The notes: generated by a model not told the origin, from the sequence alone. DNA of 64,000 bases from Neorhodopirellula pilleata (GCF_007859915.1 NZ_SJPM01000005.1:1-64000); one strand, 5' to 3'; numbered from the stretch's first letter, positions 9,755 through 19,256 are shown. Translations and numbers: made by a program.

Positions 9755-11002
9755 ATGACTACCCAATCGCCATCTTTCGCGTTGCATCGATCGCATCGAC
9801 GATGGATCTTTATCTTTGTAATGTCGGCCGGATTGACCGCAATTCACGGGGCCGAGCGAACGTATGCTCAAGACCCGATCGACAGCGCATGGGAATCGAC
9901 CCAAAAAACGCTAGACCGAGTTTCACGGTTCGTCACCGGACGTGAGCAAGCCAACGCGAGCAAAGCGAAAGACCTCTATCAAGAAGGCGACCGGATCTTC
10001 CGAGCCGCATCGGCAAATTCAAGCCAGGTCGCCCGCGACGGCGATACCGAAGGCCGTGAAAAAGCCGAATTCGCCAAAGCTGCGAAACTTTTTCGAAGGG
10101 CGTCGGAGGCGGAACCAGGTTCGGCGCTGTCCCAAGATGCGTTGTTCATGCAAGCCGAAAGCTTGTTCTTCGCCGATCAATTGACCGAAGCCACCGACAT
10201 CTACCAAAAATTGCAGAAAGACTATCCTCGCAATCGTCACAGCGACCGGGTTGCGTCGCGATTGTTTTCGATCACACAGTACTGGATCGACACCGAAAAG
10301 GCGGGTGGCGGTGGCATCATGCCGATCAACTTGTTTGATCCCACGCGTCCACGTTTGGATGTCGATGGCCACGCGATTCGCGTACTCGACTCGATTCGAT
10401 ACGACGACCCGACAGGGCGTCTCGCTGACGACGCGACCATGGCGGCGGCGGCCGAGTACATTCGTCAAGGGAAGTTCGAAATGGCGGATGAGTTTTTGAC
10501 GGATCTTCGCGAGACGTTCCCCGATAGCGAGCATTTCTTCCTTGCTCACATGCTGGGGATTCGCTGCAAGCTCGAAGTTTATGCCGGTCCGCAGTACAGC
10601 GGATTGATGTTGGAAGAGGCGGAAAAGTTGGTTCAGCAAACTCGTGAACGATTTCCTAACAAGCTTCAAGATCAGCAAACCGCAGACATGCTCGCCCGCG
10701 CTTCCGCAGAAGTCGCCTTTCGACACGCCGAACACCTTTCCGTGCGGGCTCAGTACCGCGAAAAGAAACGCGAGTTTCGTGCCGCAACGGAATACTATCA
10801 GCGAATCTTGAACGAGTATCCCAACACGCCCCAAGCCGAGAAGGCTCGAGAGCGTTTGCAAGAAACCACTTCGCTGCCTGCCGTCCCCGAACGCCGTCTG
10901 ACATGGCTGAAGGCCGTTTTCCCAGACAGCAAGAGTTCGTCGCCCCTGGAGTTCAGTTTCGAATCGCCGACCGGTGAAAAACGGGAGACGGTCCTGCGGT
11001 GA
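9755..11002 (+). CDS. secreted TPR protein, BamD-like outer-membrane assembly factor
   Basis: 415 residues from the ATG at 9755, chosen because MTTQSPSFALHRSHRRWIF begins a sensible signal peptide ending near ERTYAQDP. An alternative ATG at 9710 overlaps the recO stop and would add 15 residues. TPR-type helical repeats run through the protein (AKLFRRASEAEPGSALSQDA, QAESLFFADQLTEATDIYQ, ATEYYQRILNEYPNTPQAEK), a pattern shared with BamD/YfiO. It lacks a clear lipobox Cys, unlike classical BamD. The next gene encodes LptE, so an outer-membrane biogenesis role is supported by context. BamD identity is likely but not certain. Confidence 0.7.
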   Translation: MTTQSPSFALHRSHRRWIFIFVMSAGLTAIHGAERTYAQDPIDSAWESTQKTLDRVSRFVTGREQANASKAKDLYQEGDRIFRAASANSSQVARDGDTEGREKAEFAKAAKLFRRASEAEPGSALSQDALFMQAESLFFADQLTEATDIYQKLQKDYPRNRHSDRVASRLFSITQYWIDTEKAGGGGIMPINLFDPTRPRLDVDGHAIRVLDSIRYDDPTGRLADDATMAAAAEYIRQGKFEMADEFLTDLRETFPDSEHFFLAHMLGIRCKLEVYAGPQYSGLMLEEAEKLVQQTRERFPNKLQDQQTADMLARASAEVAFRHAEHLSVRAQYREKKREFRAATEYYQRILNEYPNTPQAEKARERLQETTSLPAVPERRLTWLKAVFPDSKSSSPLEFSFESPTGEKRETVLR

Positions 11003-11523
11003 GAACAGCTTTGGCCATCGTGATGTTGTCACTCGCTATCACGCAGGTAGGTTGCGCGCCGTACCAGTTCGGCAACGCGGCTTTGTTTCCGCCCGGCGTG
11101 CAAACCGTTCACGTTCCGATCGTGCGTGACTCCACATTTCGACATGATTTGGGAGTTCGTTTGACGGAGGCGATCATTCGCGAGATCGAGCTGCGAACCC
11201 CATACAAGGTGACCGCCGACCCATCGGCCGATAGCACCTTGCGTTGCGAAATCATCGGCGAAACCAAACGAATGTTGACCGAAACCAACGCCGACTTCCC
11301 CCGGGCGCTCGACGCGGCCGTTCAAGTTCGCGCCGCGTGGACAGACCGCCAAGGAAGACTACTGCTCAGCAACGCGGTCGTGCCGACGGGCGATCTATCG
11401 ATTCTATTTAGCCAAGACGAACGGTTTGTTCCGGAGGCGGGCCAGTCGGTCGATACCGCGATGCAAAAAGCGATCGAAGACCTCGCCGGCCGGATCGTCA
11501 GCCAAATGGAAGTCCGCTGGTAA
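10999..11523 (+). CDS. lptE: LptE-like LPS-assembly lipoprotein
   Basis: A protein of 174 residues starting at a GTG that overlaps the upstream stop (GTGA). MRTALAIVMLSLAITQVGC is a lipoprotein signal with lipobox QVGC. The mature part follows the LptE pattern (TVHVPIVRDSTFRHDLGVRLTEA, IREIELRTPYKVT, STLRCEIIGETKRM, AMQKAIEDLAGRIVSQME). LptE plugs LptD in the outer membrane for LPS insertion. Linkage to a BamD-like gene fits a Gram-negative-type outer membrane in this planctomycete. Confidence 0.8.
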   Translation: MRTALAIVMLSLAITQVGCAPYQFGNAALFPPGVQTVHVPIVRDSTFRHDLGVRLTEAIIREIELRTPYKVTADPSADSTLRCEIIGETKRMLTETNADFPRALDAAVQVRAAWTDRQGRLLLSNAVVPTGDLSILFSQDERFVPEAGQSVDTAMQKAIEDLAGRIVSQMEVRW

Positions 11524-11539
11524 AGCCATCTACGTGGCG

Positions 11540-13024
11540 TCAACTTGCAGTCGACGTCTCATGACGCCGTGACAGAATTCCCGCGACGATCAAACCGAGC
11601 AGCACGATCGTGAATCCGAAGGTGGATGCGGCGATCGGGATTCGTTCGAGCAGTAACAGTGGAAGCCCCACCGTCAACATGCCACCGCCGATGAACGGCG
11701 CGGAAAGCGGGGCCGCCAATGCATACTCTTCCGCCGCCCTTGTCTTTAACTCCGGATCAATCATTCGCAACAGAACAAATCCCGTCGCGGTCGTTCCGGT
11801 GGACATGCCAAAGTTGATCAGCCCCAGCTCGAACCAATGTGTGCACGGGAGAATCCGGCGTGACAACACGACCAAACAAAACGTCGACCAAACTATGCCG
11901 CCGATCAGTAACATTGAAAACGCCCACCATAACGACGCGACCGCTTGAAGGTTCAACGTCGCCACCGCAGCGACCACCAATAAATCCATGCTCGCTCCGC
12001 ACAAGGATTCGATCGAACGCGAATCGATCCAATCTGCGGCTCCGATCCGCGTCAAACCGACACGCACAAGCCACCCACCAAATAGGGTGTAGATGAACAA
12101 CGGGAATGATCCGACGACACTGACGAATCCGAGCTTTGATCGGAAGACATCGTCTCCGGCTGTTCCCGCCGAATCGTTGCGGACCCAGCCGTCGAGTTCC
12201 CCGGCGACGGAACCCACGATCGTTTGCAAGCCGACGCCGATTCCGAAAGCGAGTGCGAGCCAAACCGCCTGCAGCAATAGCGGCTCGATCGCTTCGGAGA
12301 TCGTGCTGGATCGCGCGCCCTCTGGTTCGGCTTGGACCTCCTCCATGGCATCGCTGGACACATGCCGGAGTATTACCTTGTCCTGCACCGGAGTTGCCGT
12401 CCAACGTCGCAGTACGCCGATGTTGACGAGTACGACTCCGGCAAGCAGTCCGTAGACCAGACCTGAGGTGGCCATCAGGATTCCGAGGTCCAAGCCTTCG
12501 GCGAGACCGACTGCGGGGTTTTCAAATACGGTTCCCATCGCGGCGGCGGTTCCATGACCGCCGGCGAACCCGGTCTCGATCAACATCGCCGTCGAATTGG
12601 GCATGGGAACGTCCGACCTCGGCTGAATCAAACACCAAGTGATCCAAAGGCCGATCGTGGTTTGTCCGACGACGATGATCCAGACCATCAAACCTTGGCG
12701 AGCGACCGCCGTCCATCCTCCCCCTCGCTCACGTTTGTCGGATTTCACCAGCAACATGCCCGCGAACACGACCGCGATCAACCATCCCGGCCAAGACGAT
12801 AAGATCGCCATCGGTCCTAATTCGAATTCGTTGACAACGGTCGGCAGAGATGATTTATCGAAACGAACGGCGGCCCACTGGGCGGCCTGCCACAAGATCA
12901 AGCCTACGATTCCGGCGATCAGCGATACCGGAATCCTCGCCAGGGCGAACCAACGCGTCGTCCCGCGAATCGCCAACCCGAGCATCAATAGAACCGCTGC
13001 AGTCAGGATGGCATTTATCATCAA
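11540..13024 (-). CDS. gltS: GltS-type sodium/glutamate symporter
   Basis: 494 residues with about 10-12 membrane segments in two halves. Each half carries a glycine-rich reentrant signature: ETGFAGGHGTAAAMGTVFEN in the first half and LINFGMSTGTTATGFVLLRM in the second. Both are typical of the ESS (GltS) family, which takes up glutamate with Na+. The central cytoplasmic loop (about residues 225-250) is acidic and variable. It is slightly longer than E. coli GltS (about 400). It converges on lptE with only a 16-base gap and no obvious terminator. Confidence 0.85.
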   Translation of the reverse strand: MMINAILTAAVLLMLGLAIRGTTRWFALARIPVSLIAGIVGLILWQAAQWAAVRFDKSSLPTVVNEFELGPMAILSSWPGWLIAVVFAGMLLVKSDKRERGGGWTAVARQGLMVWIIVVGQTTIGLWITWCLIQPRSDVPMPNSTAMLIETGFAGGHGTAAAMGTVFENPAVGLAEGLDLGILMATSGLVYGLLAGVVLVNIGVLRRWTATPVQDKVILRHVSSDAMEEVQAEPEGARSSTISEAIEPLLLQAVWLALAFGIGVGLQTIVGSVAGELDGWVRNDSAGTAGDDVFRSKLGFVSVVGSFPLFIYTLFGGWLVRVGLTRIGAADWIDSRSIESLCGASMDLLVVAAVATLNLQAVASLWWAFSMLLIGGIVWSTFCLVVLSRRILPCTHWFELGLINFGMSTGTTATGFVLLRMIDPELKTRAAEEYALAAPLSAPFIGGGMLTVGLPLLLLERIPIAASTFGFTIVLLGLIVAGILSRRHETSTAS

Positions 13025-13062
13025 TCAAAACCAGCTCGTCAAAAGTGCGTTCGTTCGTCGTA

Positions 13063-13165
13063 AGAACGTGTTTTAAAAAGGGGTCTGACCCTCTCCGGCG
13101 AGGCCAAAAACCCAATGAAATCGACTCGCCTCCAAAGGGTCAGACCCCTTTTTAAAACACGTTCT
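13063..13165. repeat. 103-bp hairpin element with 30-bp perfect arms
   Basis: Left arm 13063-13092 and right arm 13136-13165 are perfect inverted repeats. The inner half of each arm reads AAAAGGGGTCTGACCCT and the outer half AGAACGTGTTTTA. The 43-base centre contains CTCCGGCGAGGCC and GACTCGCCTCCAA. A second copy at 50231-50332 shares the inner arm and centre but has different outer arms. It occupies most of the 13025-13308 gap. Confidence 0.9.
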
Positions 13166-13308
13166 AAGTCGGCGTGGTCGCAGCGATCGCGAAGACCCGG
13201 CACGCTGCGGGGTAGGAGGATCATGATCGATTAATGATTCCCTCGCCGGGTGTTCGTCGCAAAGCCTCCTCCACCCAGCCTACTTTTGCCTACTTTGGCG
13301 GCTGATGG

Positions 13309-13818
13309 TCACTCCGCTGCGGCTGCGGGTTGCGTTTCCGGTTCGCTTGATCCGCCGCCGACCATCGTGCCGATCACCACGGCAACTAGTATCAGGAATA
13401 CGGTTGCGCCAAGAATCGCCGCCATGGCCTTGGGACTCAGTGTCCCCTTCGCCTTGGATTTTTTATTTCCGGTCGCGGCCGTCGATTCGGATTCCTCAGT
13501 TTGACTACCCAGTTCTCCGGCCAATGGGTCACCAGGGATCGGTCCTTGGTAAACGTTCAGTGATTGGTGAGCGGTGGGAAACGTGGTCACAGCGACCGGT
13601 CCGGCCGACGGGAATTGAATCTGCCCGAAATCAAAACCTTCGTCTTCGGGCGTCAACGGGGCTCGACGCCCCCCGGCCGATGACGCGGTCGCGGCGGCAC
13701 TCCCGGCTGCGTTGATCGGAATCGCGTTGGAGCAGGCGGGACATTTGATTCTCGCCGCCGTCGGCATTTGTTTCAGATTCAGCGATTTTTGACAGCTTGG
13801 GCATTGAATGACGGGCAT
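13309..13818 (-). CDS. zinc-ribbon protein with C-terminal membrane anchor
   Basis: A protein of 169 residues. An N-terminal MJ0042/zinc-ribbon type motif (MPVIQCPSCQKSLN...IKCPACSNAI; two CPxC pairs at about residues 6-9 and 26-29) precedes an Ala/Ser/Gly linker, a basic stretch (NKKSKAKG) and one transmembrane helix near the C-terminus (AAILGATVFLILVAVVIGTMV). The cytoplasmic zinc finger plus tail anchor is a recurrent planctomycete design of unknown function, perhaps a membrane-tethered regulator. Confidence 0.7.
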   Translation of the reverse strand: MPVIQCPSCQKSLNLKQMPTAARIKCPACSNAIPINAAGSAAATASSAGGRRAPLTPEDEGFDFGQIQFPSAGPVAVTTFPTAHQSLNVYQGPIPGDPLAGELGSQTEESESTAATGNKKSKAKGTLSPKAMAAILGATVFLILVAVVIGTMVGGGSSEPETQPAAAAE

Positions 13819-13982
13819 AAGCGGTTTTCTAACGCGACGACGAGAATTGAAACGGAAAAGAGGGGAAACCCGAACCGGGGGCGGACTCGCCCCATCATAA
13901 CCGTTACACGCACCCTGAACAGAATTCTTTCTTGTTCAGGCGAACCGGTGCGGCTTGATGTGATTCGATAACCGGCTCGGCG

Positions 13983-16900
13983 ATGGGTAAACTGATACGG
14001 ATTGCTTGCTCCGTTTTTCTTGTCACCCCGGCTACGCCGATGAACATGTTCGCTCAATGTCGCTATCGGACGCAACCCTCGGGATATTTCACCGTCGACG
14101 GTTTCTCCCGCCGGACGCTCGCCCTGAGTTGCCTGTTGCTGAGTTGCCTCGTGCTGGCCGGAGCGATGTCACTGTGGGCCACGCCCGCCGCTGCGCAAGT
14201 GCCCGGTGGCGGTTTTGGTTTGCCGGAACCTGGCGGACAGTATCCGGCGCAAACCTATTACGATGCCTTGCGAGTATATCGGGACGGCGATCTGGAGAAC
14301 GCTATCCGAGGATTTGAGATGGCGCTGCGTTCGACGCGAACGGACATCAATGGCAAATGGATCGACTCGATTCCCGCTCGCGTGATGTTGGCTGAATGTT
14401 ACTGGCATCTCGGGCATCTGCCGGTTTGCCGCAGCCACCTGGACGAGGCTGCTCGCATTGCCGTTCGCAACCAAGGTTGGCTCGGACAGCTCGATTTCAA
14501 TTCGCTCGCGCAGGGAGGCGTGGTTGCCGCATCACCGACGAACCTTTGGCCCGAAGTGGCTGCCGTCCGCCGGTTGCCCTTGCCGCGAAAGATGCCCTTC
14601 CAATCGGGTCGACAATTGACCGAACAAGGCCTCGCGGCGGGCGGCGTTATCGAAACGCCGACGATCAAGAACATTGACGCGATCGAAGTCATGCGGACCC
14701 TCGCCGTGATGTCTCACCGCCGCCGCGTGTTGATGGGGCCGTTGTCCGTCGACGACACACTTTCGCGCGAGGTTGCCGAATCGACCAAGTTGCCGACGGG
14801 ATTGAGCATGGACTCCGCGAAGTCACTGATCTACGCGATGAGAGGTTGTCAATACTACGCGATCGGGGAAGACAAAACCGTCATCGATCGTGCGGGGAAA
14901 TATGCGGTCGTGGGCGGTGCCGTGCATCCGATGACGCCGATGTTGTTGTTGTGCGGACTTAAAGCCGGTGCGGGTGGCGATGAACAAGGCAAGTTAACGC
15001 AAGACAATCGACAAACCCTTGTTTCGACCGCGCAGCAGATCACCAACGCCGCCGCCGCGTTGGATCAGTATGAATTCATCGGCGAAGCGTTGCAGGTCGC
15101 CGCCGGGGTCGCGCAAGGGGACCAGTTGTCGCGAGTGGAACAGACCGCGTTGCTTGCCGCTCGAACCTTGGTTCGCCAATCGCGACTCGCTTCGCTGCAC
15201 TGTTACCTCGTCGCTGCGGATGCTGCGGTCTCGGCCGGACGGGTCGACGCGGCCAACGAACACTTGCAAGCGGCGATCACGATCGCATCGCGTCGTGACG
15301 TTCAGTTCGCTCGTTTGCAAGCTTACGGTGCCTACGTCGCAGCCCGCATCGCGGCGAAGAGTGGTCAACCGATCGGTATCGGCGGCACCGGAACCATGGC
15401 CGATGCGCTGCGATCGATGTCGGACTTTATATTGAATCAGCGCGATCGCAATCGACCGGTGAGCTCAATGCCGTTTTTTTATCAGGTCGACATAGTCATG
15501 GGCAGCCTCGGCGGTAACGTCGGCAACCAGTCCGTCAAACGATTGCTCGAAGGCTACTCGGGTGATGTGGCGATCTCGTTATGGCGGCAAGACCCGCTTA
15601 ACGCGATGGCGGCGGTGTACTTTGACGATTCGGCCATGCATTCGGCGCTTTTGAATATCGCCGCCATGGAGAACAACGGAACCGAAGTATTGCAGCAAAC
15701 CGATCGATTGCTCGCCAAACGATTCACTCGTCAACTGCCCTTGCAGGGACGATTGTTGCAGTATCGAACGCTGGTCAGTTCGCCCGTCGACGCGTTGTGG
15801 TCCGACGCGAGAGCGATGCTGGCCGAGCCTCCCGAGGTGTTGAAGCGTTTGAGAGACGAAACACAGCAATCGCTCGTCGCCGCCGCTGCTCCGGTTGCCG
15901 TCCCGGTCGACAAGGCGGACGGGAAATTCTCGGTTCGTTCCGAATCCCAAGCGATCGTGATGGAAGCCGCCGTCAGCGATTTGGCATTAAGCCGTTCGGT
16001 CGTCCCGGAGATCAATCCGCCACCGGTGGCGACCACGGACGTGGCTTTGGTTCCTGATGGCGTCGCGTTGGTCACTTTTGTGGTCGACAACGGCAAGCTG
16101 CACGCGACCGCGACACGCGACGGCGCGACTAGGACATGGGTCGTGCCTGGAATATCTCGATTGCCAGCGATGATCAACCGTGTGCTGCAAGATATCGGTG
16201 CAAACAAAGGCCGCGGCAAGCGAGTTCCCGACAGCGACGAAGCGTGGCGTGCCGACATGGAATCCATTCGTTCTTTCTTATTTCCGGAAAGCTCCGGATG
16301 GACCGAGGATAACTTAACAAGCATCATCGTTGTTCCCGACGGCCCGTTGTGGTATTTGCCGTTCGAATTGCTTCCGGCGGTCGGTACGAAAACCGTCAAG
16401 CCGATCGCAGCCGATGCCGAACCGGCACGCCTTTGGGCCGATGCGGTGGAACTGACCTACGCACCGACCCCCGGGATGGCGTTGCGGAATGTCGCCGCCG
16501 CGACGACAGCGAATCGGATTGCGATGGTCGCCGGCAATTTTTTCGCTATTCGTGATCAGACGCTCAACGAGTCGATGATCAATGAAGTGATGTTGCCGGC
16601 CCAAGACGCGGTGCGATTGTCGACAACCGATTCGCCGCCGACAAGTTTGATGGGGCTGGAGATCGGCCATTTGATCGTCGCCGCCGCAGTGACTCCCAAT
16701 GTCGCCGAACCGCTGTCGACGCAGATCGTTCCGATCGAAAGTGGAACGGGTAATCCGACCGGCACATCGTCGGCAAACCGCTTGCGAGATTGGATACGAT
16801 TCCCCGCCGGTGGACCACAGTCCGTGGTCTTGGCAGGATTTCGATCGACGGCAGCGAGCAACAAGCTCGGCGACGGATCGGAGCTGTTCTTTCCGCTGGT

Positions 16901-17198
16901 GTCATTGCGTGCATCGGGAGTCCGCGAAGTCATGCTCAGCCGATGGGCGACGGGCGGGCAATCCGCCGCGACGGCCTTGGCCGAAGTCGTCAACGAAGTT
17001 CCTCATACCCGGTTGGTGGAGGCGCTCCGCCGAGGAACAATGATGCTGCGATCGAGCGATCTGGCGGTTTCGCGGGAACCGTTGCTCGGCAAGCCCGACG
17101 AAGAGGTGGCCGACCTGACCGGGGAACAACCGCTGTTTTGGGCGAACTACTTCGCCAGCGGCAGTCTCAATCTGCCGGTTCCGCAACCGAAGAAATAG
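13983..17198 (+). CDS. secreted/membrane CHAT-domain protein, active site apparently lost
   Basis: 1071 residues. A hydrophobic segment near residues 45-65 (LALSCLLLSCLVLAGAMSLW, ending ATPAAAQ) suggests export. A shorter start at one of the Met codons near residues 20-22 is possible. The central region is helical with TPR-like repeats (YYDALRVYRDGDLENAIRGF). The C-terminal 300 residues match a CHAT (caspase-like) domain in order: SIIVVPDGPLWYLPFELLP, GHLIVAAAV (His near 896), VVLAGF, REVMLSRWATGGQSA, LVEALRRG, QPLFWANYFASGS. The usual Cys of the LSACxT motif is replaced in VVLAGFRST, so protease activity is doubtful. It is convergent with the next gene with a 13-base gap. Confidence 0.75.
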   Translation: MGKLIRIACSVFLVTPATPMNMFAQCRYRTQPSGYFTVDGFSRRTLALSCLLLSCLVLAGAMSLWATPAAAQVPGGGFGLPEPGGQYPAQTYYDALRVYRDGDLENAIRGFEMALRSTRTDINGKWIDSIPARVMLAECYWHLGHLPVCRSHLDEAARIAVRNQGWLGQLDFNSLAQGGVVAASPTNLWPEVAAVRRLPLPRKMPFQSGRQLTEQGLAAGGVIETPTIKNIDAIEVMRTLAVMSHRRRVLMGPLSVDDTLSREVAESTKLPTGLSMDSAKSLIYAMRGCQYYAIGEDKTVIDRAGKYAVVGGAVHPMTPMLLLCGLKAGAGGDEQGKLTQDNRQTLVSTAQQITNAAAALDQYEFIGEALQVAAGVAQGDQLSRVEQTALLAARTLVRQSRLASLHCYLVAADAAVSAGRVDAANEHLQAAITIASRRDVQFARLQAYGAYVAARIAAKSGQPIGIGGTGTMADALRSMSDFILNQRDRNRPVSSMPFFYQVDIVMGSLGGNVGNQSVKRLLEGYSGDVAISLWRQDPLNAMAAVYFDDSAMHSALLNIAAMENNGTEVLQQTDRLLAKRFTRQLPLQGRLLQYRTLVSSPVDALWSDARAMLAEPPEVLKRLRDETQQSLVAAAAPVAVPVDKADGKFSVRSESQAIVMEAAVSDLALSRSVVPEINPPPVATTDVALVPDGVALVTFVVDNGKLHATATRDGATRTWVVPGISRLPAMINRVLQDIGANKGRGKRVPDSDEAWRADMESIRSFLFPESSGWTEDNLTSIIVVPDGPLWYLPFELLPAVGTKTVKPIAADAEPARLWADAVELTYAPTPGMALRNVAAATTANRIAMVAGNFFAIRDQTLNESMINEVMLPAQDAVRLSTTDSPPTSLMGLEIGHLIVAAAVTPNVAEPLSTQIVPIESGTGNPTGTSSANRLRDWIRFPAGGPQSVVLAGFRSTAASNKLGDGSELFFPLVSLRASGVREVMLSRWATGGQSAATALAEVVNEVPHTRLVEALRRGTMMLRSSDLAVSREPLLGKPDEEVADLTGEQPLFWANYFASGSLNLPVPQPKK

Positions 17199-17211
17199 GA
17201 ATCACCGCCGT

Positions 17212-17943
17212 TTAGATTCTTGTGTCTTCTTGTTGGTAGAGGATCGCGTTGCAGTTGGGGCAGTAGGTTAACTTGGACAACATCACTTGGCTGACGACTT
17301 GCGTGGTCAGGGTTTGCGAACATCCGCCGCATGAATCGTTCTCGATCGGTGCCAAGGCTTCTTCGCCTCTTGCGTCGACGAGCCTCCGGTAATCTGCTTT
17401 GACGACGGCTGGGATTTCCGCCTCGGCTTCTTCGAGTTGAATCTCGACGCGTTCCAAGTCGAACGCGACTTGCTGTTGTCGTTTGCGGATTTCGGCTTCA
17501 CGTTGAACCTTGTCGGCTTCCACGTCGGCGAGTTGAGCTTTGGTCTTGTCCAGTTCATCGTTGAGCGCGTCGAGTCGTTCGAGGATCTCGAAGATCTCAT
17601 CGCTTTGAACACTATTGGCCTGTTCATCGGCGGCGATCTGTTCTTTGAGCAGCGTGAACTCGCGGTTACTGGCGGCGGCATTGAGTTTGCGATTGAGATC
17701 GCGGAGATGGGCCTCGCGAGATTGCAGTTGCAATTGTTTCTCATCGGCGATCATCTTGGTTTTCTTCAAGACCGCGGCGGCTCGTTCCACTTCCGTTTGG
17801 GCGTTCGTCACAGTGGCTTCGACGGCTTTGAGCTGCAGCGGCCCCCGGCGAGCTTGGCTTTGGAGATCGGCTCGCTGTTGGTGAATTCGGTGGAGTCGGC
17901 GGAGAAGACGGCTGTCGAAATCGACGGGAACGCTGGCGGCCAT
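17212..17943 (-). CDS. coiled-coil protein with C4-type zinc ribbon
   Basis: A 243-residue protein, almost entirely coiled coil from residues about 10 to 190 (heptad-rich in Glu, Leu, Lys, Gln), ending in a C4 zinc ribbon of the PF02591 type: CGGC near residue 207 and CPNC near residue 231. The family (CT398/HP0958-like) includes chaperone- or FlgZ-like proteins acting on RNA and secretion, but the exact role here cannot be told. About 310 bases separate its start from the stop of moxR (18255), so it is probably transcribed alone. Confidence 0.85.
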   Translation of the reverse strand: MAASVPVDFDSRLLRRLHRIHQQRADLQSQARRGPLQLKAVEATVTNAQTEVERAAAVLKKTKMIADEKQLQLQSREAHLRDLNRKLNAAASNREFTLLKEQIAADEQANSVQSDEIFEILERLDALNDELDKTKAQLADVEADKVQREAEIRKRQQQVAFDLERVEIQLEEAEAEIPAVVKADYRRLVDARGEEALAPIENDSCGGCSQTLTTQVVSQVMLSKLTYCPNCNAILYQQEDTRI

Positions 17944-18002
17944 GGACGGTCAATCGGGAAATAGATGATCAGGTAGGAAAATGGTCTCGTTCGTAAATTC
18001 GA

Positions 18003-18259
18003 ACTAGTGCTTTGTCTAGATTCAACTTTAGGGTTCGCAACATTAGCCGTTTGAGCGCTAGCCCCGGTTTTTGCGACGGAACCGTGGCTAGCGGCGTGTT
18101 GATTTAATCGTAACCCGAAGCGTCAGCGAGGGATTGAACGCCATTAAAACTTTTGTATATATCCCTCGCTCACGCTTCGGGTTACGATGCAAACTAAACC
18201 AACAGACCGCTAGCGCCAAAACGGCTAAACCTAAAATTAAAGTTGGACAAAGCACTAGT
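18003..18259. repeat. MITE-like element with ACTAGTGCTTTGTC terminal inverted repeats
   Basis: Terminal inverted repeats ACTAGTGCTTTGTC (18003-18016) and GACAAAGCACTAGT (18246-18259) are perfect. The homology continues inward imperfectly (CAACTTTA..., AGCCGTTT, GCGCTAG). The interior carries a family A palindrome (18104-18193) and a GCTAGCCCCGGTTTTTGCG stretch. The right end supplies the TAG stop codon of the neighbouring moxR gene. The outer repeat is shared with 58359-58486. Confidence 0.8.
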
Positions 18260-19256
18260 CGGCCTTCTCGGGCACTTTTTCAAGGATATCGAGCAAGACT
18301 TGATCGGTGTCGATGCCTTCCGCTTGGGCTTCGAAGTTGAGTAGGACGCGGTGCCGCATCGCGGGCAAGAAGACTCGGCGAAGATCTTCGAAAGAAACAT
18401 TAAATCGACCGTCGAGCAACGCCCGAACTTTCGAGGTCAACGCCAACGTTTGAGCGCCCCGAGGGCTACTGCCCCAGCGGACGTATTGGTTGGTGATCGG
18501 AACGCTGTGTTGGCCGTCGGGGTGTGTCGCCATGGTCAGTCGGACAAGGTAGTCTTGAACATGTGGAGCCAAGATGACGTCTCGAACGAGCCGTTGCCAT
18601 CGCATGATTTCATCGCCGTCCATGACTTTGTCGACGGCGATCGTTTCACCGCGAGTGGTCCGGTCGACGATCGTGCCGAGTTCCTCGCGCGACGAATATC
18701 CGACGACGAGTTTGAACAAGAATCGGTCCATTTGAGCCTCGGGCAGAGGATACGTGCCTTCCTGTTCGATCGGGTTTTGCGTCGCGAGAACAAAGAAAGG
18801 CTTGGACAATTCAAACCGCTGTCCGCCGGCGGTGACGGTGCCTTCCTGCATCGTTTCGAGCATCGCGGACTGCGTCTTGGGGGTCGCCCGGTTGATTTCG
18901 TCGGCTAGAAGGATTTGCGTAAAGACGGGACCGCGTTGGAACTCGAACTTCCGCCGACCACTTTCCTCTTCAACGATCATGTTCGTGCCCAAGATGTCCG
19001 CCGGCATCAAATCCGGAGTGAACTGGATTCGATTGAACTGCAGATCGAGGACCTCCGAGAGCGTGCGGACCAACATCGTCTTACCCAAACCCGGCACGCC
19101 TTCGAGCAAACAGTGGCCGCGGCACAGCATCGCGGTCAACACGCCGTCAACGATTTCGGAATGACCCACGATCACGCGTCCGATCATTTCCTTGACGTTG
19201 CCGTAACGGGTGCGAAACGCCTCGGCGTCGGCTTGCATGGTTTCGACGGTGGACAT
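18255..19256 (-). CDS. MoxR-family AAA+ ATPase
   Basis: 333 residues from the ATG at 19256-19254; a TTG one codon upstream is disregarded. Walker A GVPGLGKT at 53-60, Walker B LLADEINRA at 116-124, sensor 1 ATQNPIEQEGTYPLPEAQ and arginine-finger region are all present. MoxR ATPases act as chaperones that assemble or activate partner proteins, usually with VWA and DUF58 proteins encoded alongside. No such partner gene is adjacent here. The stop codon TAG lies in the terminal repeat of the MITE-like element at 18003-18259. Confidence 0.92.
   Translation of the reverse strand: MSTVETMQADAEAFRTRYGNVKEMIGRVIVGHSEIVDGVLTAMLCRGHCLLEGVPGLGKTMLVRTLSEVLDLQFNRIQFTPDLMPADILGTNMIVEEESGRRKFEFQRGPVFTQILLADEINRATPKTQSAMLETMQEGTVTAGGQRFELSKPFFVLATQNPIEQEGTYPLPEAQMDRFLFKLVVGYSSREELGTIVDRTTRGETIAVDKVMDGDEIMRWQRLVRDVILAPHVQDYLVRLTMATHPDGQHSVPITNQYVRWGSSPRGAQTLALTSKVRALLDGRFNVSFEDLRRVFLPAMRHRVLLNFEAQAEGIDTDQVLLDILEKVPEKAD

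Noticed and set aside
18255..19256. MoxR-VWA-DUF58 operon
   Set aside because: Only the MoxR ATPase is present; neighbours are a zinc-ribbon coiled-coil protein and RbgA, with no VWA or DUF58 motifs.
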